Source of the DNA: Pseudomonas sp.
Lineage (GTDB): Bacteria > Pseudomonadota > Gammaproteobacteria > Pseudomonadales > Pseudomonadaceae
DNA: 7,189 bases
Reading direction: 5' to 3'
Assembly: GCA_003527165.1 (NCBI GenBank)
Contig: DPSI01000163.1
Span: forward strand, 1-7,189
Part shown: positions 1 through 6,340 of the stretch, piece after piece
How the letters are laid out: every line of letters starts with the position of its first letter
Numbering within the stretch: the stretch's first letter is position 1
Made by a program: the position numbers and the translations under genes
The notes under the pieces: generated by a model
Told to the model about the DNA's origin: nothing
The model's input: only the letters and a program-made list of their open reading frames with translations
The model's database searches: none

Positions 1-1385
1 TGGCGCTGGTGCTTGTGCTCATCATCCTGGTGGTGGTCGGCTACTTCATCCATTGGCTGCTGCCTGCCATTCCGCTCGGTGCGAGTTTCGCGCTTGCCGC
101 CATTCTTTCACCGACCGACGCGCTGGCAGTCATCGCCATTGCCCAGGGCCGGCTCCCGCGCCATATGTCACACCAGTTGGAAGGCGAGGCGATGATGAAC
201 GACGCCACAGGTCTGGTCTCGTTCAAGTTCGCATTGGCCGCCGCCATTACCGGCTCCTTTTCACTGGTCACGGTAACGGGTGAATTCTTCGTCATCGCGC
301 TGGGCGGGCTGCTGATCGGTGCAGGCTTGAGCTGGGTGGTAGGCAAAGGCAAACAGTGGATGACTGCGCGTGATCTGTTCGACCCGTCCACCTATGTGGT
401 GATGATCCTGCTGTTGCCGTTCGCTGCATTCTTCCTGGCTGAGCATGCGGGAATGTCCGGCATCCTTTCGGCTGTGGCGGCGGGCATGGTGCAGAGCCGT
501 ATCGACATGCTGCCGGTGAAAACCAGCACGCGGATCCTCAACCGCAGCATTTGGGAAATGCTCGATTTCAGTTTCAACGGGCTGGTGTTCCTGCTGCTGG
601 GACTACAGTTTCCGCGAATCGTGGGGCGCGTCTGGGAAGCGGCGGGGCAGCAGAGCTATAGCATGCCGATGCTGATATTCAGCGCGTTGGCGATCATGGC
701 CCTGTTGCTGTTGGTCCGCTTTGCCTTCGTCTACGCCTATCACTGGAGCGAGGCGCGGGTACGCCGCCTGCTCGGCAAGACGGTCCAGCCAAAACCCCTT
801 CGCTTGTTTTCCGCGCTTAGCGCCGTGGCGGGCGTGCGTGGGGCGATCACCCTGGCTGGCGTACTCTCGATCCCGTTGATGATCGGCGATACCCCATTTC
901 CGGGGCGCGACCTGATGATCTTCCTGGCGGCTGCGGTCATCATTTTGTCCTTGCTGGTCGGTGCGCTGGGCATTCCCTATTTCCTCAAGAAGTTACCCAA
1001 CAATGACTTCGAGGAGCACAGGGAAGAACTCAAGAAAGCCCGCCGGATCGCTGCCCAGGCCGCGGTCAGCTGGCTGGAAAACTGGAAGCAGGCCAACCCG
1101 GTAGACGATCCGGACGAGGTGCTGCTGCGCAGTGAGGTCACCGCGCGGGTTACCGAGTCCTACCGTCACGACATCGAAGCCTTGATGGATCATCACGATC
1201 GAGCGAACCAGGCGCGCCAGACACTGGCTCTGGAGCGCGATATCCGCGTGCAGGCCATCGGGGTGCAGCGCAAGGAGCTGTACAGAATGAGGAAACGTCA
1301 TCTGATCGATGAGCAGATGCTGCAGACGCTGCTGCGCGAACTCGACTATGAAGAAGCGGCACTTGGCACGGGCGAGACGGCCTAG
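1..1385 (+). CDS. CPA1/NhaP-type Na+/H+ antiporter, 5'-truncated by window edge
   Basis: This is an inner-membrane cation/proton antiporter of the monovalent cation:proton antiporter-1 (CPA1) family, which exports Na+ (or K+) in exchange for H+ for pH and salt homeostasis. The reading frame is open to the left edge (codons from base 3), so the GTG at 9 is probably internal. Counting from that GTG, SPTDALAV lies at residues 34-41 and EAMMNDATG at 60-68. These match the TD and ND ion-binding motifs of the family. In MjNhaP1 they sit near residues 131-132 and 160-161, so about 95 N-terminal residues are missing. GVRGAITLAG near 275-284 carries the conserved arginine helix (Arg277). Hydrophobic segments continue to about residue 330. 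The last 125 or so residues are hydrophilic, charged and probably helical, as in long YjcE-like members with a cytoplasmic tail. It ends in TAG at 1383-1385. The family is confident; the ion specificity cannot be read from the sequence. Confidence 0.93.
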   Translation, partial: ALVLVLIILVVVGYFIHWLLPAIPLGASFALAAILSPTDALAVIAIAQGRLPRHMSHQLEGEAMMNDATGLVSFKFALAAAITGSFSLVTVTGEFFVIALGGLLIGAGLSWVVGKGKQWMTARDLFDPSTYVVMILLLPFAAFFLAEHAGMSGILSAVAAGMVQSRIDMLPVKTSTRILNRSIWEMLDFSFNGLVFLLLGLQFPRIVGRVWEAAGQQSYSMPMLIFSALAIMALLLLVRFAFVYAYHWSEARVRRLLGKTVQPKPLRLFSALSAVAGVRGAITLAGVLSIPLMIGDTPFPGRDLMIFLAAAVIILSLLVGALGIPYFLKKLPNNDFEEHREELKKARRIAAQAAVSWLENWKQANPVDDPDEVLLRSEVTARVTESYRHDIEALMDHHDRANQARQTLALERDIRVQAIGVQRKELYRMRKRHLIDEQMLQTLLRELDYEEAALGTGETA

Positions 1386-1390
1386 GGTCC

Positions 1391-1441
1391 TTCCCGTTAC
1401 GTCCTGCTCGGCCTACGCTATTTGGCGCAGCGAAACGGGAA
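1391..1441. terminator. Inverted repeat between convergent genes, possible bidirectional terminator
   Basis: TTCCCGTT (1391-1398) and AACGGGAA (1434-1441) are perfect 8-base inverted arms around a 35-base loop. A shorter pair, CGCT/AGCG, lies inside the loop. The element sits in the 63-base gap between the stop codons of the antiporter and the facing small gene, where a shared terminator would be expected. There is no T-run on either strand, so it is not a canonical intrinsic terminator. Confidence 0.3.
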
Positions 1442-1448
1442 ACAGGCC

Positions 1449-1865
1449 TTAGCGGCCCGCCAGGTCCTGTTGCGGCTCGGGTTCGAGCACGGCGATGGTG
1501 TGGTCGCTGTGCTTGAACGACACCAGTTCGGCCAGCCAGGCCTGTAGCACGGGTGAATTGGCCTTCTGGTTGCGTATGGCCATGGACAGGATTTCTCGGG
1601 CGATGGTCACCATCGCGCTCTTGCTGCCGAGAAAGTGCCAATTGAACCAGCCGTCGCCGTAGGTGAGCGGCATCTTCTGCCCAGGCGCCAGGGGGATGTA
1701 AACCTTGACCGACAGGTCGAACAGCACCTCCGGCTTGGAGATGATCAGCAGCTTCACGTCCGCCACTTTGCTCAACCAGTAGCGATGATCGAAACGACCT
1801 CCAGTCAGCGCCGCAGACTGGCTCAGGGCATCGTTGATCAGCGCTCGGTTATCAATGAGTTGCAC
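1449..1865 (-). CDS. Conserved-looking hypothetical protein, 138 aa
   Basis: I do not recognise this family. The frame stays open to 1913, but the best start is GTG at 1865-1863, because GGAG (1876-1873 on the minus strand) lies 7 bases upstream. Protein begins VQLIDNRALINDALSQ (initiator read as Met) and has 138 residues. It has no signal peptide and no membrane helix. The central part (about 30-75) alternates short hydrophobic strands with polar residues (VKLLIISKPEVLFDLSVKVY), followed by an aromatic stretch with YGDGWFNWHF. This suggests a small alpha/beta cytoplasmic fold. The C-terminal half looks helical and the tail is acidic and Pro/Gln-rich. It converges on the antiporter gene with a 63-base gap, so the two are not in one operon. 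The long frame, sensible amino-acid composition and matched ribosome binding site support a real gene. Function unknown. Confidence 0.72.
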   Translation of the reverse strand: MQLIDNRALINDALSQSAALTGGRFDHRYWLSKVADVKLLIISKPEVLFDLSVKVYIPLAPGQKMPLTYGDGWFNWHFLGSKSAMVTIAREILSMAIRNQKANSPVLQAWLAELVSFKHSDHTIAVLEPEPQQDLAGR

Positions 1866-2419
1866 GGTGGGGCTCCGTTTGCGTTTGGGCGATACCGAAC
1901 CTCGACACGCCACGCGACAAACGAAGCAGAGTGACGAAACCGGCTGGCAGACATCGCGCGAGACACACTGGGGGTGTGCGCTTCGCTTGGCATACCGGGT
2001 TATCGGTACGTTGGCGCTTTTGTTTAGCCCGTTTGAGCAAATTCCTGGTTAGGAGCCGCCAACGCAAGTGCCTTTATCGGCCCCTTGATCTGGTACGGGT
2101 CCGCTCTGCCATCGCGACGATGGTCTGGTAAGAATCCGTCTTGCGCTTGTTCTACGAAAGTTTCCCCGGAGTGCCTGAACCTGGCGCAGCCCTCCGTAAG
2201 TGAGCATCTGGCCAAGCCACGGGGTTTCTTTGGCGATCCATTGTTTTACCCGGACTGCGGAGACGAGGGCTACCGCCAAAGCGGAGGAATGCGCGAGCCG
2301 TCGCGTCAGGTACTCGAGGCTTGGAGGGGCAGGCAAGACGGGCATCAGCCCGCGAGAATGGCAGTCCGCCGCGAGCGCATGACACATTCTAGGGCCGAGT
2401 CCACAACCTGGAAACATTC
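1866..2419. other. Intergenic stretch without a supportable gene
   Basis: This 554-base stretch separates two divergently read genes. Several overlapping open frames exist on both strands (for example minus 2049-2417 and plus 2085-2423). They compete over the same bases, have no convincing ribosome binding site, show no domain I recognise, and have Arg/Ser/Pro-rich shadow-like composition. I therefore call none of them. The stretch holds several perfect short inverted repeats: CACAC/GTGTG (1964-1977), CCATCG/CGATGG (2109-2123), CCGC/GCGG with a CAAA loop (2273-2284), CGGGC/GCCCG with an ATCA loop (2339-2352), and an 8-base pair CGGACTGC/GCAGTCCG (2251-2258 with 2361-2368). It must also contain the promoters of both flanking genes. 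A degenerate dispersed repeat or a structured RNA is possible but unproven. Confidence 0.5.
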
Positions 2420-2746
2420 ATGACCGAGCGACTTTTTGTATACGGCACCTTGGCACCCGGGCGGCCCAACGAACACATCCTGGCCGATGTGCCGGGCTCC
2501 TGGGAGCCGGCTAGGGTGACGGGTACGCTGCGTGAAGAAGGCTGGGGAGCAGCCATGGGTCGGTCTCGACCTTAACGAGCATGGCGAGACGATTGAGGGC
2601 TACGTCTTCACCTCCACTGAACTCGCCGAGCACTGGGCAAGGCTCGACGCGTTCGAGGGCGACGCATATGCGCGCGTACCGGCCACCGTACGGCTCGCCG
2701 GAGCCAGACGGTCAAGGCTTATGTCTACGTACTCAGGACAGCGTGA
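2420..2746 (+). pseudogene. Gamma-glutamylcyclotransferase-like (GGCT/YtfP fold) gene with two frameshifts
   Basis: The intact family has a small beta-barrel fold and acts on gamma-glutamyl amines or peptides. Translation from ATG 2420 (weak GGAAA upstream) gives MTERLFVYGTLAPGRPNEH, with the family's YGTL substrate-binding loop at residues 8-11, and stops early at TAA 2573-2575. Homology resumes one frame over with GLDLNEHGETIEGYVF, then LDAFEGDAY, which holds the expected catalytic glutamate. It then returns to the first frame from base 2705 (QTVKAYVYVLRTA), ending at TGA 2744-2746. At 2558-2562 the usual GYPG has lost its YP codons: five bases are missing and one C is left. At 2700-2704 five bases stand where DG codons would need six, so one base is missing. 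The total loss of six bases restores the frame, and the region spans 327 bases. This could be genuine decay or sequencing/assembly error. It faces the DMT exporter gene, with 29 bases between the stops. Confidence 0.82.
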
Positions 2747-2775
2747 AGCGCATTGGGGCTGGACGCTTTCGCTGC

Positions 2776-3690
2776 CTATCGCTTCATGGCGGCTTCGATC
2801 CAGCCATAGCCGCTGACCAGCACGATACCGCTCAGAGCCAGGGCTGCACCGGTCATGAAGCCGGGCTCGATAGGTTCGGCTAACAGCCATGCGCCGAGCG
2901 CGACCGCCAGCAATGGCGTGAGGAATGACAACACGCCGAGGCGCGAGGCGAGATAATGGCGCAGCAAGGCGAACCAGATGAGAAAGCTAGCAAAGGAGAC
3001 GACCAGAGATTGGAAACCCAGGCTCAGCCAGACCAGCGGGGTCGCATGAAAGGTGGTGTGGCCGATCACGGCGGCGACAGGCATCAGCAGGGCAAAACCC
3101 ATCAACAATTGATAAAGAAGGGTCTGGGTTGCCGGCAGAGCAGAAAGTCGGGAGGCGCGGATCAGCACGGTGGTCGCTCCCCAGACCACGCCGGCGAGCA
3201 GTGCAAGGAAGTCCCCCCATAGCACGCCAGACAATTTGGCTTGCGCATCCGCACCACGCAAAAAGGCCACAGCTATTCCAGCGAAGGCCAGGCCCACGCC
3301 AATCCACTGCAATGGCGCGAGGCGTTCGTTCGGCAGTTTCCAGTGCAGGCCGAGCGCGGCGAATACCGGCGCGGTATAGACAAACACCACGACATGCCCA
3401 GCGGACGTATGCCGAACGGCCTCGCCAACCAGCAGAAATTCGAGTGCAAAGAAACTGCCGGCCAGGCATCCCGGTTTCCACATGCCCTGCGCGACGGTCA
3501 GCCACTCGCGGCGCCAGAGCATCAGCAGCGCGACCAGAAGCGCACCGATGCCCGAGCGCAGAGCGATCTGGAGCACCGGCGAAAAATCCGCTGCGGTCGC
3601 CTTCAGGGCGATCTGCTGCATGCTCCAGATCAGACAGAGCATCAACATCAGGCCGATGGCCGTGGCGTCGAGGGGTTTACGGGCGTCCAT
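2776..3690 (-). CDS. EamA/DMT-family transporter, 304 aa
   Basis: This is an inner-membrane permease of the drug/metabolite transporter superfamily (ten-helix EamA class), usually an exporter of amino acids or other small metabolites. Two tandem EamA repeats are visible, at about residues 11-145 and 157-295, each with five hydrophobic helices. The second ends in the typical PLLAVALGAWLLAEPI segment (259-274), and the first has the equivalent TAPVFAALGLHWKLPNE (106-122). The length of 304 residues is normal for the family. ATG at 3690-3688 is the start; GAGA lies about 8 bases upstream as a modest ribosome binding site. It reads away from the VOC gene's 3' end, 185 bases downstream of that gene on the same strand, and could be cotranscribed with it or use its own promoter near 3726. 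The substrate cannot be assigned. Confidence 0.93.
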   Translation of the reverse strand: MDARKPLDATAIGLMLMLCLIWSMQQIALKATAADFSPVLQIALRSGIGALLVALLMLWRREWLTVAQGMWKPGCLAGSFFALEFLLVGEAVRHTSAGHVVVFVYTAPVFAALGLHWKLPNERLAPLQWIGVGLAFAGIAVAFLRGADAQAKLSGVLWGDFLALLAGVVWGATTVLIRASRLSALPATQTLLYQLLMGFALLMPVAAVIGHTTFHATPLVWLSLGFQSLVVSFASFLIWFALLRHYLASRLGVLSFLTPLLAVALGAWLLAEPIEPGFMTGAALALSGIVLVSGYGWIEAAMKR

Positions 3691-3725
3691 CGGTTCGTCT
3701 CGGTATGGCGCAGGGCAGGGGGACC

Positions 3726-3731
3726 ATTATC
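3726..3731 (-). promoter_or_regulatory. Possible -10 element for the DMT exporter gene
   Basis: On the minus strand this reads GATAAT within TGATAAT, five of six matches to the sigma-70 -10 box, 35 bases before the start codon. No good -35 box lies at 17 bases; TTAAGT is 19 bases upstream. The call is weak and based only on motif and position. Confidence 0.25.
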
Positions 3732-3800
3732 AGGCGAGCCGCGACGCGCCACTTAACCGAAACCGACACTTGATCATGTTCAACCGTCAGAGGCGGACGT

Positions 3801-3817
3801 CGCAGCACTGTGCTGCG
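3801..3817. repeat. 17-base palindrome in the VOC-DMT intergenic gap
   Basis: CGCAGCAC-T-GTGCTGCG is a perfect inverted repeat with 8-base arms around one central base. It lies 58 bases beyond the stop of the VOC gene and 110 bases before the DMT start, both on the minus strand. There is no following T-run, so an intrinsic terminator is unlikely. A dimeric regulator's operator or an mRNA hairpin between the two genes fits better. Confidence 0.45.
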
Positions 3818-3875
3818 AATCGAGGCTCATCTCCACCGCGTGCCGATGGGGCCGGCTGCAGGTTCAGCGCCGAAG

Positions 3876-4301
3876 TCACTTGGCGAACAACTGGCTCATG
3901 TCCTTGAAAGCTTTGAATTCCAGCGCATTGCCGCAGGGGTCGAAGAGGAACATGGTCGCCTGTTCGCCCACCTGACCCTTGAAACGCACGTAAGGCTCGA
4001 TGACAAACTGGGTGCCCAGTGAGCGCAGGCGCTCGGCCAAGGTTTCCCACTCCGGCCAGCTCAGCACGATGCCGAAATGCGGCACCGGTACGTCATGGCC
4101 GTCCACCGCGTTGGTGTGCGCTGCATCCTGTGATTGGGTCTTGGGGTGCTCATGGATAACCAGCTGATGCCCGTAGAAATCGAAATCGACCCAATGCTCG
4201 GAGGAGCGTCCTTCGGCGAGGCCGAACACCTCCCCGTAGAAATGGCGGGCCGCTGGCAAGTCGTAAACGGGAATCGCAAGATGAAAGGGAGACAGGCTCA
4301 T
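3876..4301 (-). CDS. VOC-family (glyoxalase/bleomycin-resistance/dioxygenase fold) protein, 141 aa
   Basis: This is a small cytoplasmic metalloenzyme-fold protein of the vicinal oxygen chelate superfamily, whose members include glyoxalase I, extradiol dioxygenases and resistance proteins. Two beta-alpha-beta-beta-beta modules are apparent. The first is [23 protein letters not shown] (5-27) through [12 protein letters not shown] (41-52); the second starts at HFGIVL (75-80) and ends in [15 protein letters not shown] (118-132). His7, His75 and Glu128 occupy the usual metal-ligand positions, so it may bind a divalent metal. The start ATG 4301-4299 is supported by a strong AAGGAAG (4314-4308) 6 bases upstream. 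It is transcribed divergently from the LysR gene, with 118 bases between the start codons, the classic arrangement for LysR control of its target. The specific reaction is unknown. Confidence 0.93.
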   Translation of the reverse strand: MSLSPFHLAIPVYDLPAARHFYGEVFGLAEGRSSEHWVDFDFYGHQLVIHEHPKTQSQDAAHTNAVDGHDVPVPHFGIVLSWPEWETLAERLRSLGTQFVIEPYVRFKGQVGEQATMFLFDPCGNALEFKAFKDMSQLFAK

Positions 4302-4419
4302 CGGGGGCTTCCTTTTTTCTAATGGGAACGGTAACGGCCATTCTGGACGATTTGTCGCAGCCGCCTACAACGGATATGTTTTGTTCCGAGCCTCAAAAAA
4401 ATCGATCAGAAAGGTGCCC
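4302..4419. promoter_or_regulatory. Divergent VOC/LysR control region
   Basis: This 118-base gap carries both ribosome binding sites and must hold promoters in both directions. For the LysR gene, TTGTCG (4352-4357) and TATGTT (4375-4380) are separated by 17 bases, each matching four of six sigma-70 consensus bases. The pentamer AACGG occurs three times (4327-4331, 4333-4337, 4369-4373), and CGGA/TCCG arms flank 4371-4388. These are candidates for a LysR binding region. No single clear operator can be assigned. Confidence 0.4.
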
Positions 4420-5307
4420 ATGATTCGAGAGATAAAAACCTTCCTGGCTATCGCCCGGTGCGGCAGTTTCGCGGCGGCGGGCAACCAGATCGGACTTACC
4501 CAGTCGGCGGTGAGCGCCCAGATCAAAAATCTCGAGGATGCGTTAGGCCTCCGTTTGTTTGATCGAACGGGGCGTGCGGCCCATCTCAATGCTGCTGGGT
4601 TGCGGGCGCTGCCGCTGGCAGAGCAGATACTTGAAATGTTCACCTTGATGGGCCAGCCGGAGTCGCTGTCCGAGTATCGTGGCGAGCTGCGTATCGGCGC
4701 TATCGCCACGGTACAGACCGGGTTACTGCCGCCGGTTCTACTGCGTTTGCTGCACGAAGCGCCGGGCGTCGCGCCCAAGCTCGTCCCTGGCGTTTCGCTG
4801 AACCTGCTGTCACAGGTCGACGCTGGCGACATCGACCTAGCGGTGATGATCCGTCCTCCGTTCGCGTTACCCAAGGAGCTGCATGCCGAGCTGATCCAGA
4901 AGGAGCCGTTCGTTTTGATCACGCCGCTGGATACTGAAGGTGACGACCCGCTCCAGCTGCTCGCCGAGCATCCGCTTGTGCGTTACGACCGCAGTTCGTT
5001 CGGCGGTCGGCAGGTCAGCCAATTCCTGCGCAAACATCGCCTGGAGGTTCGCCCCGGACTCGAACTCGACGAACTCGACGCCATCGTCAAGATGGTCGAA
5101 AGCGGCCTGGGCGTGGCGTTGGTGCCCAAAGCCGGGCTGTGGCTGGAACGCGAACCGACCGTCCGCATCCTGTCGCTTGGCAGTGCCACCTTTTACCGCG
5201 AACTGATGCTGATCAGCCGCCACAGCGCGCAGCAGCTACCGCTGCATCAGCTGTTTCGGCGATGCCTGTGGAGTGAATTGAATGGGGAGCAGGGGCGCCA
5301 GGGCTGA
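4420..5307 (+). CDS. LysR-family transcriptional regulator, 295 aa
   Basis: This is a cytoplasmic DNA-binding regulator of the LysR type, which acts as a tetramer on a divergent or nearby promoter in response to a small effector. The frame extends upstream to a TTG at 4381, but ATG 4420 is preferred. It has AAGG (4411-4414) 5 bases upstream, and starting there gives the canonical family N-terminus MIREIKTFLAIARCGSF. The winged helix-turn-helix spans about residues 3-60, with the recognition segment LTQSAVSAQIKNLE (26-39) and GLRLFDRTGR following. The effector-binding domain (about 85-290) begins GELRIGAIATVQTG and contains the late signature MVESGLGVALVPKAG. The length of 295 residues is typical. 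The divergent VOC gene is the most likely target (inference from arrangement). The AraC gene follows after 83 bases on the same strand. Confidence 0.95.
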   Translation: MIREIKTFLAIARCGSFAAAGNQIGLTQSAVSAQIKNLEDALGLRLFDRTGRAAHLNAAGLRALPLAEQILEMFTLMGQPESLSEYRGELRIGAIATVQTGLLPPVLLRLLHEAPGVAPKLVPGVSLNLLSQVDAGDIDLAVMIRPPFALPKELHAELIQKEPFVLITPLDTEGDDPLQLLAEHPLVRYDRSSFGGRQVSQFLRKHRLEVRPGLELDELDAIVKMVESGLGVALVPKAGLWLEREPTVRILSLGSATFYRELMLISRHSAQQLPLHQLFRRCLWSELNGEQGRQG

Positions 5308-5311
5308 GCGC

Positions 5312-5336
5312 CTGCACGAATGTTCCAGACGCCAGA
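5312..5336 (+). repeat. 25-base near-repeat, copy 1, upstream of the AraC gene
   Basis: The core CGAATGTTCCAGACGCC (5317-5333) differs by one base from the core at 6217-6233. Over 25 bases the two copies match at 22, exactly 900 bases apart, and a GGCCCT follows both (5341 and 6243). This copy is in the gap after the LysR stop, ending 54 bases before the AraC start codon, where an activator or autoregulatory site would sit. The core contains the small dyad GAAnnTTC. Confidence 0.55.
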
Positions 5337-5390
5337 GCAGGGCCCTATTACGATCCCCTCCGTACGCTGCCCCTCATTCCCGAGCGCTCG

Positions 5391-6236
5391 ATGAACACCG
5401 ACGATCGCAGCTGGATCACCCTCCGACAGGATGCCGATACCGGCATCGAGACCATCCGCGCCCATTTCGAAGGGCATGCGTATGACCCTCATTGGCATGA
5501 CAGCTATCTGATCGGCTTCACTGAGCAGGGCGTCCAGCAGTTCAGCTGCAGGGGCGTGTTGCATCAGAGCACGCCGGGCCAGATTTTTCTCGTCGAACCC
5601 GGTGAGATTCACGACGGTGACGCGCCTGCCCAGGGCGGGTTCACCTATTCGATGCTGTACCTGGAGCCCGCGTGGTTCGAGCGGGAGTTGCGCACCCTCG
5701 ACGAAGCGCCCCTCATCCACGGCGAGCCCGGGTTCGCTAAGACCCTCACGGAGCAGCCACAATTGCTGGCCGCCATCGCCGACGCCTTCCGCACCCTGGA
5801 GCAAAGCGAACTGCGTATCGTGCGCCAGACCGCGCTCGATACGCTGATGCTCAATCTGAGCCACCACCTGCGTTGGCGGCAGACCCGACAGGACGATCCG
5901 CGTCTGCCGCGCGTTGCCGTTCAGGCACGCGAGTATCTACATGCGCATTTCGACCAGGATGTTGGCCTGGACGACCTCGCCGTGCTGACTGGCGTCAGTC
6001 GCTTTCGCTTGTCGCGGGCCTTCAAGGCGGCGTTCGGGCTCGCACCGCATGCCTACCTCATCCAGTTGCGCCTGGCCAGGGCACGGCACCTGTTGGCTCG
6101 GGGACAAGCCCCTGCCGACGTCGCCTCCATCCTCGGTTTTGCCGATCAAAGTCATCTCGGTCGGTGGTTTCGGCGCGCCTATGGCCTGACGCCAGCGCAT
6201 TACCGTACGCGCTGCTCGAATCTTCCAGACGCCTGA
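5391..6236 (+). CDS. AraC-family transcriptional regulator with N-terminal cupin domain, 281 aa
   Basis: This is a cytoplasmic one-component regulator. Residues about 20-100 form an AraC-type cupin sensor: HWHDSYLIGF (34-43) and PGEIHDGD (70-77) give the His and Glu positions typical of this sensor class. A helical linker follows, then the two helix-turn-helix motifs of the AraC domain (about 180-275). The first is LDDLAVLTGVSRFRLSRAFK, and the second is ASILGFADQSHLGRWFRRAY, with the hallmark GF-DQSHL-R-F and closing GLTPAHYR. The length is normal. The ATG at 5391 has only a weak GAG upstream, but it gives the usual start for this class. The LysE-type exporter gene follows after 104 bases on the same strand. 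AraC regulators of this subtype are often found beside LysE exporters, so that gene is the likely target. The last codons overlap the second copy of the 25-base repeat. Confidence 0.94.
   Translation: MNTDDRSWITLRQDADTGIETIRAHFEGHAYDPHWHDSYLIGFTEQGVQQFSCRGVLHQSTPGQIFLVEPGEIHDGDAPAQGGFTYSMLYLEPAWFERELRTLDEAPLIHGEPGFAKTLTEQPQLLAAIADAFRTLEQSELRIVRQTALDTLMLNLSHHLRWRQTRQDDPRLPRVAVQAREYLHAHFDQDVGLDDLAVLTGVSRFRLSRAFKAAFGLAPHAYLIQLRLARARHLLARGQAPADVASILGFADQSHLGRWFRRAYGLTPAHYRTRCSNLPDA
6212..6236 (+). repeat. 25-base near-repeat, copy 2, at the AraC 3' end upstream of LysE gene
   Basis: The core CGAATCTTCCAGACGCC (6217-6233) encodes the last residues of the AraC protein (SNLPDA) and ends with its TGA. 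It is 22 of 25 identical to 5312-5336. It ends 104 bases before the exporter's start codon, so it could serve as an operator for that gene while lying inside coding sequence. Confidence 0.5.
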
Positions 6237-6340
6237 TCATCCGGCCCTCAAACTGGCTTCTGTAGCTACTCAGGAGCCGAATCAATTGAGCGATGTTACC
6301 AACATGCCCTGCGCACCCGTTGCCGCCGGGGTCGTCTGAC

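Noticed and set aside
1150..1641. 163-codon minus-strand frame across the antiporter 3' end
   Set aside because: It overlaps two better-supported genes in conflicting frames and its composition is low-complexity Arg/Gly/Pro.
2049..2423. Overlapping open frames on both strands (minus 2049-2417, plus 2085-2423)
   Set aside because: No ribosome binding site, no known domain, and equal-quality frames on both strands; treated as non-coding.
2532..2816. Separate 94-codon gene starting at ATG 2532
   Set aside because: Its middle is the displaced portion of the gamma-glutamylcyclotransferase-like gene; its first residues and its C-terminal part beyond 2700 are out of the true frame.
3129..3773. 214-codon open frame on the plus strand opposite the DMT gene
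   Set aside because: Arg/Ser/Ala-rich shadow of the EamA gene, which has clear transmembrane repeats in the other frame.
5247..5867. 206-codon open frame on the minus strand opposite the AraC gene
   Set aside because: It is wholly antisense to the AraC cupin domain and the LysR 3' end and has no recognisable domain; long antisense frames are common in GC-rich genes.
6251..6270. Sigma-54-like TGGC...GC upstream of the LysE gene
   Set aside because: Only 8 bases separate GG and GC, whereas the -24/-12 promoter needs 10.
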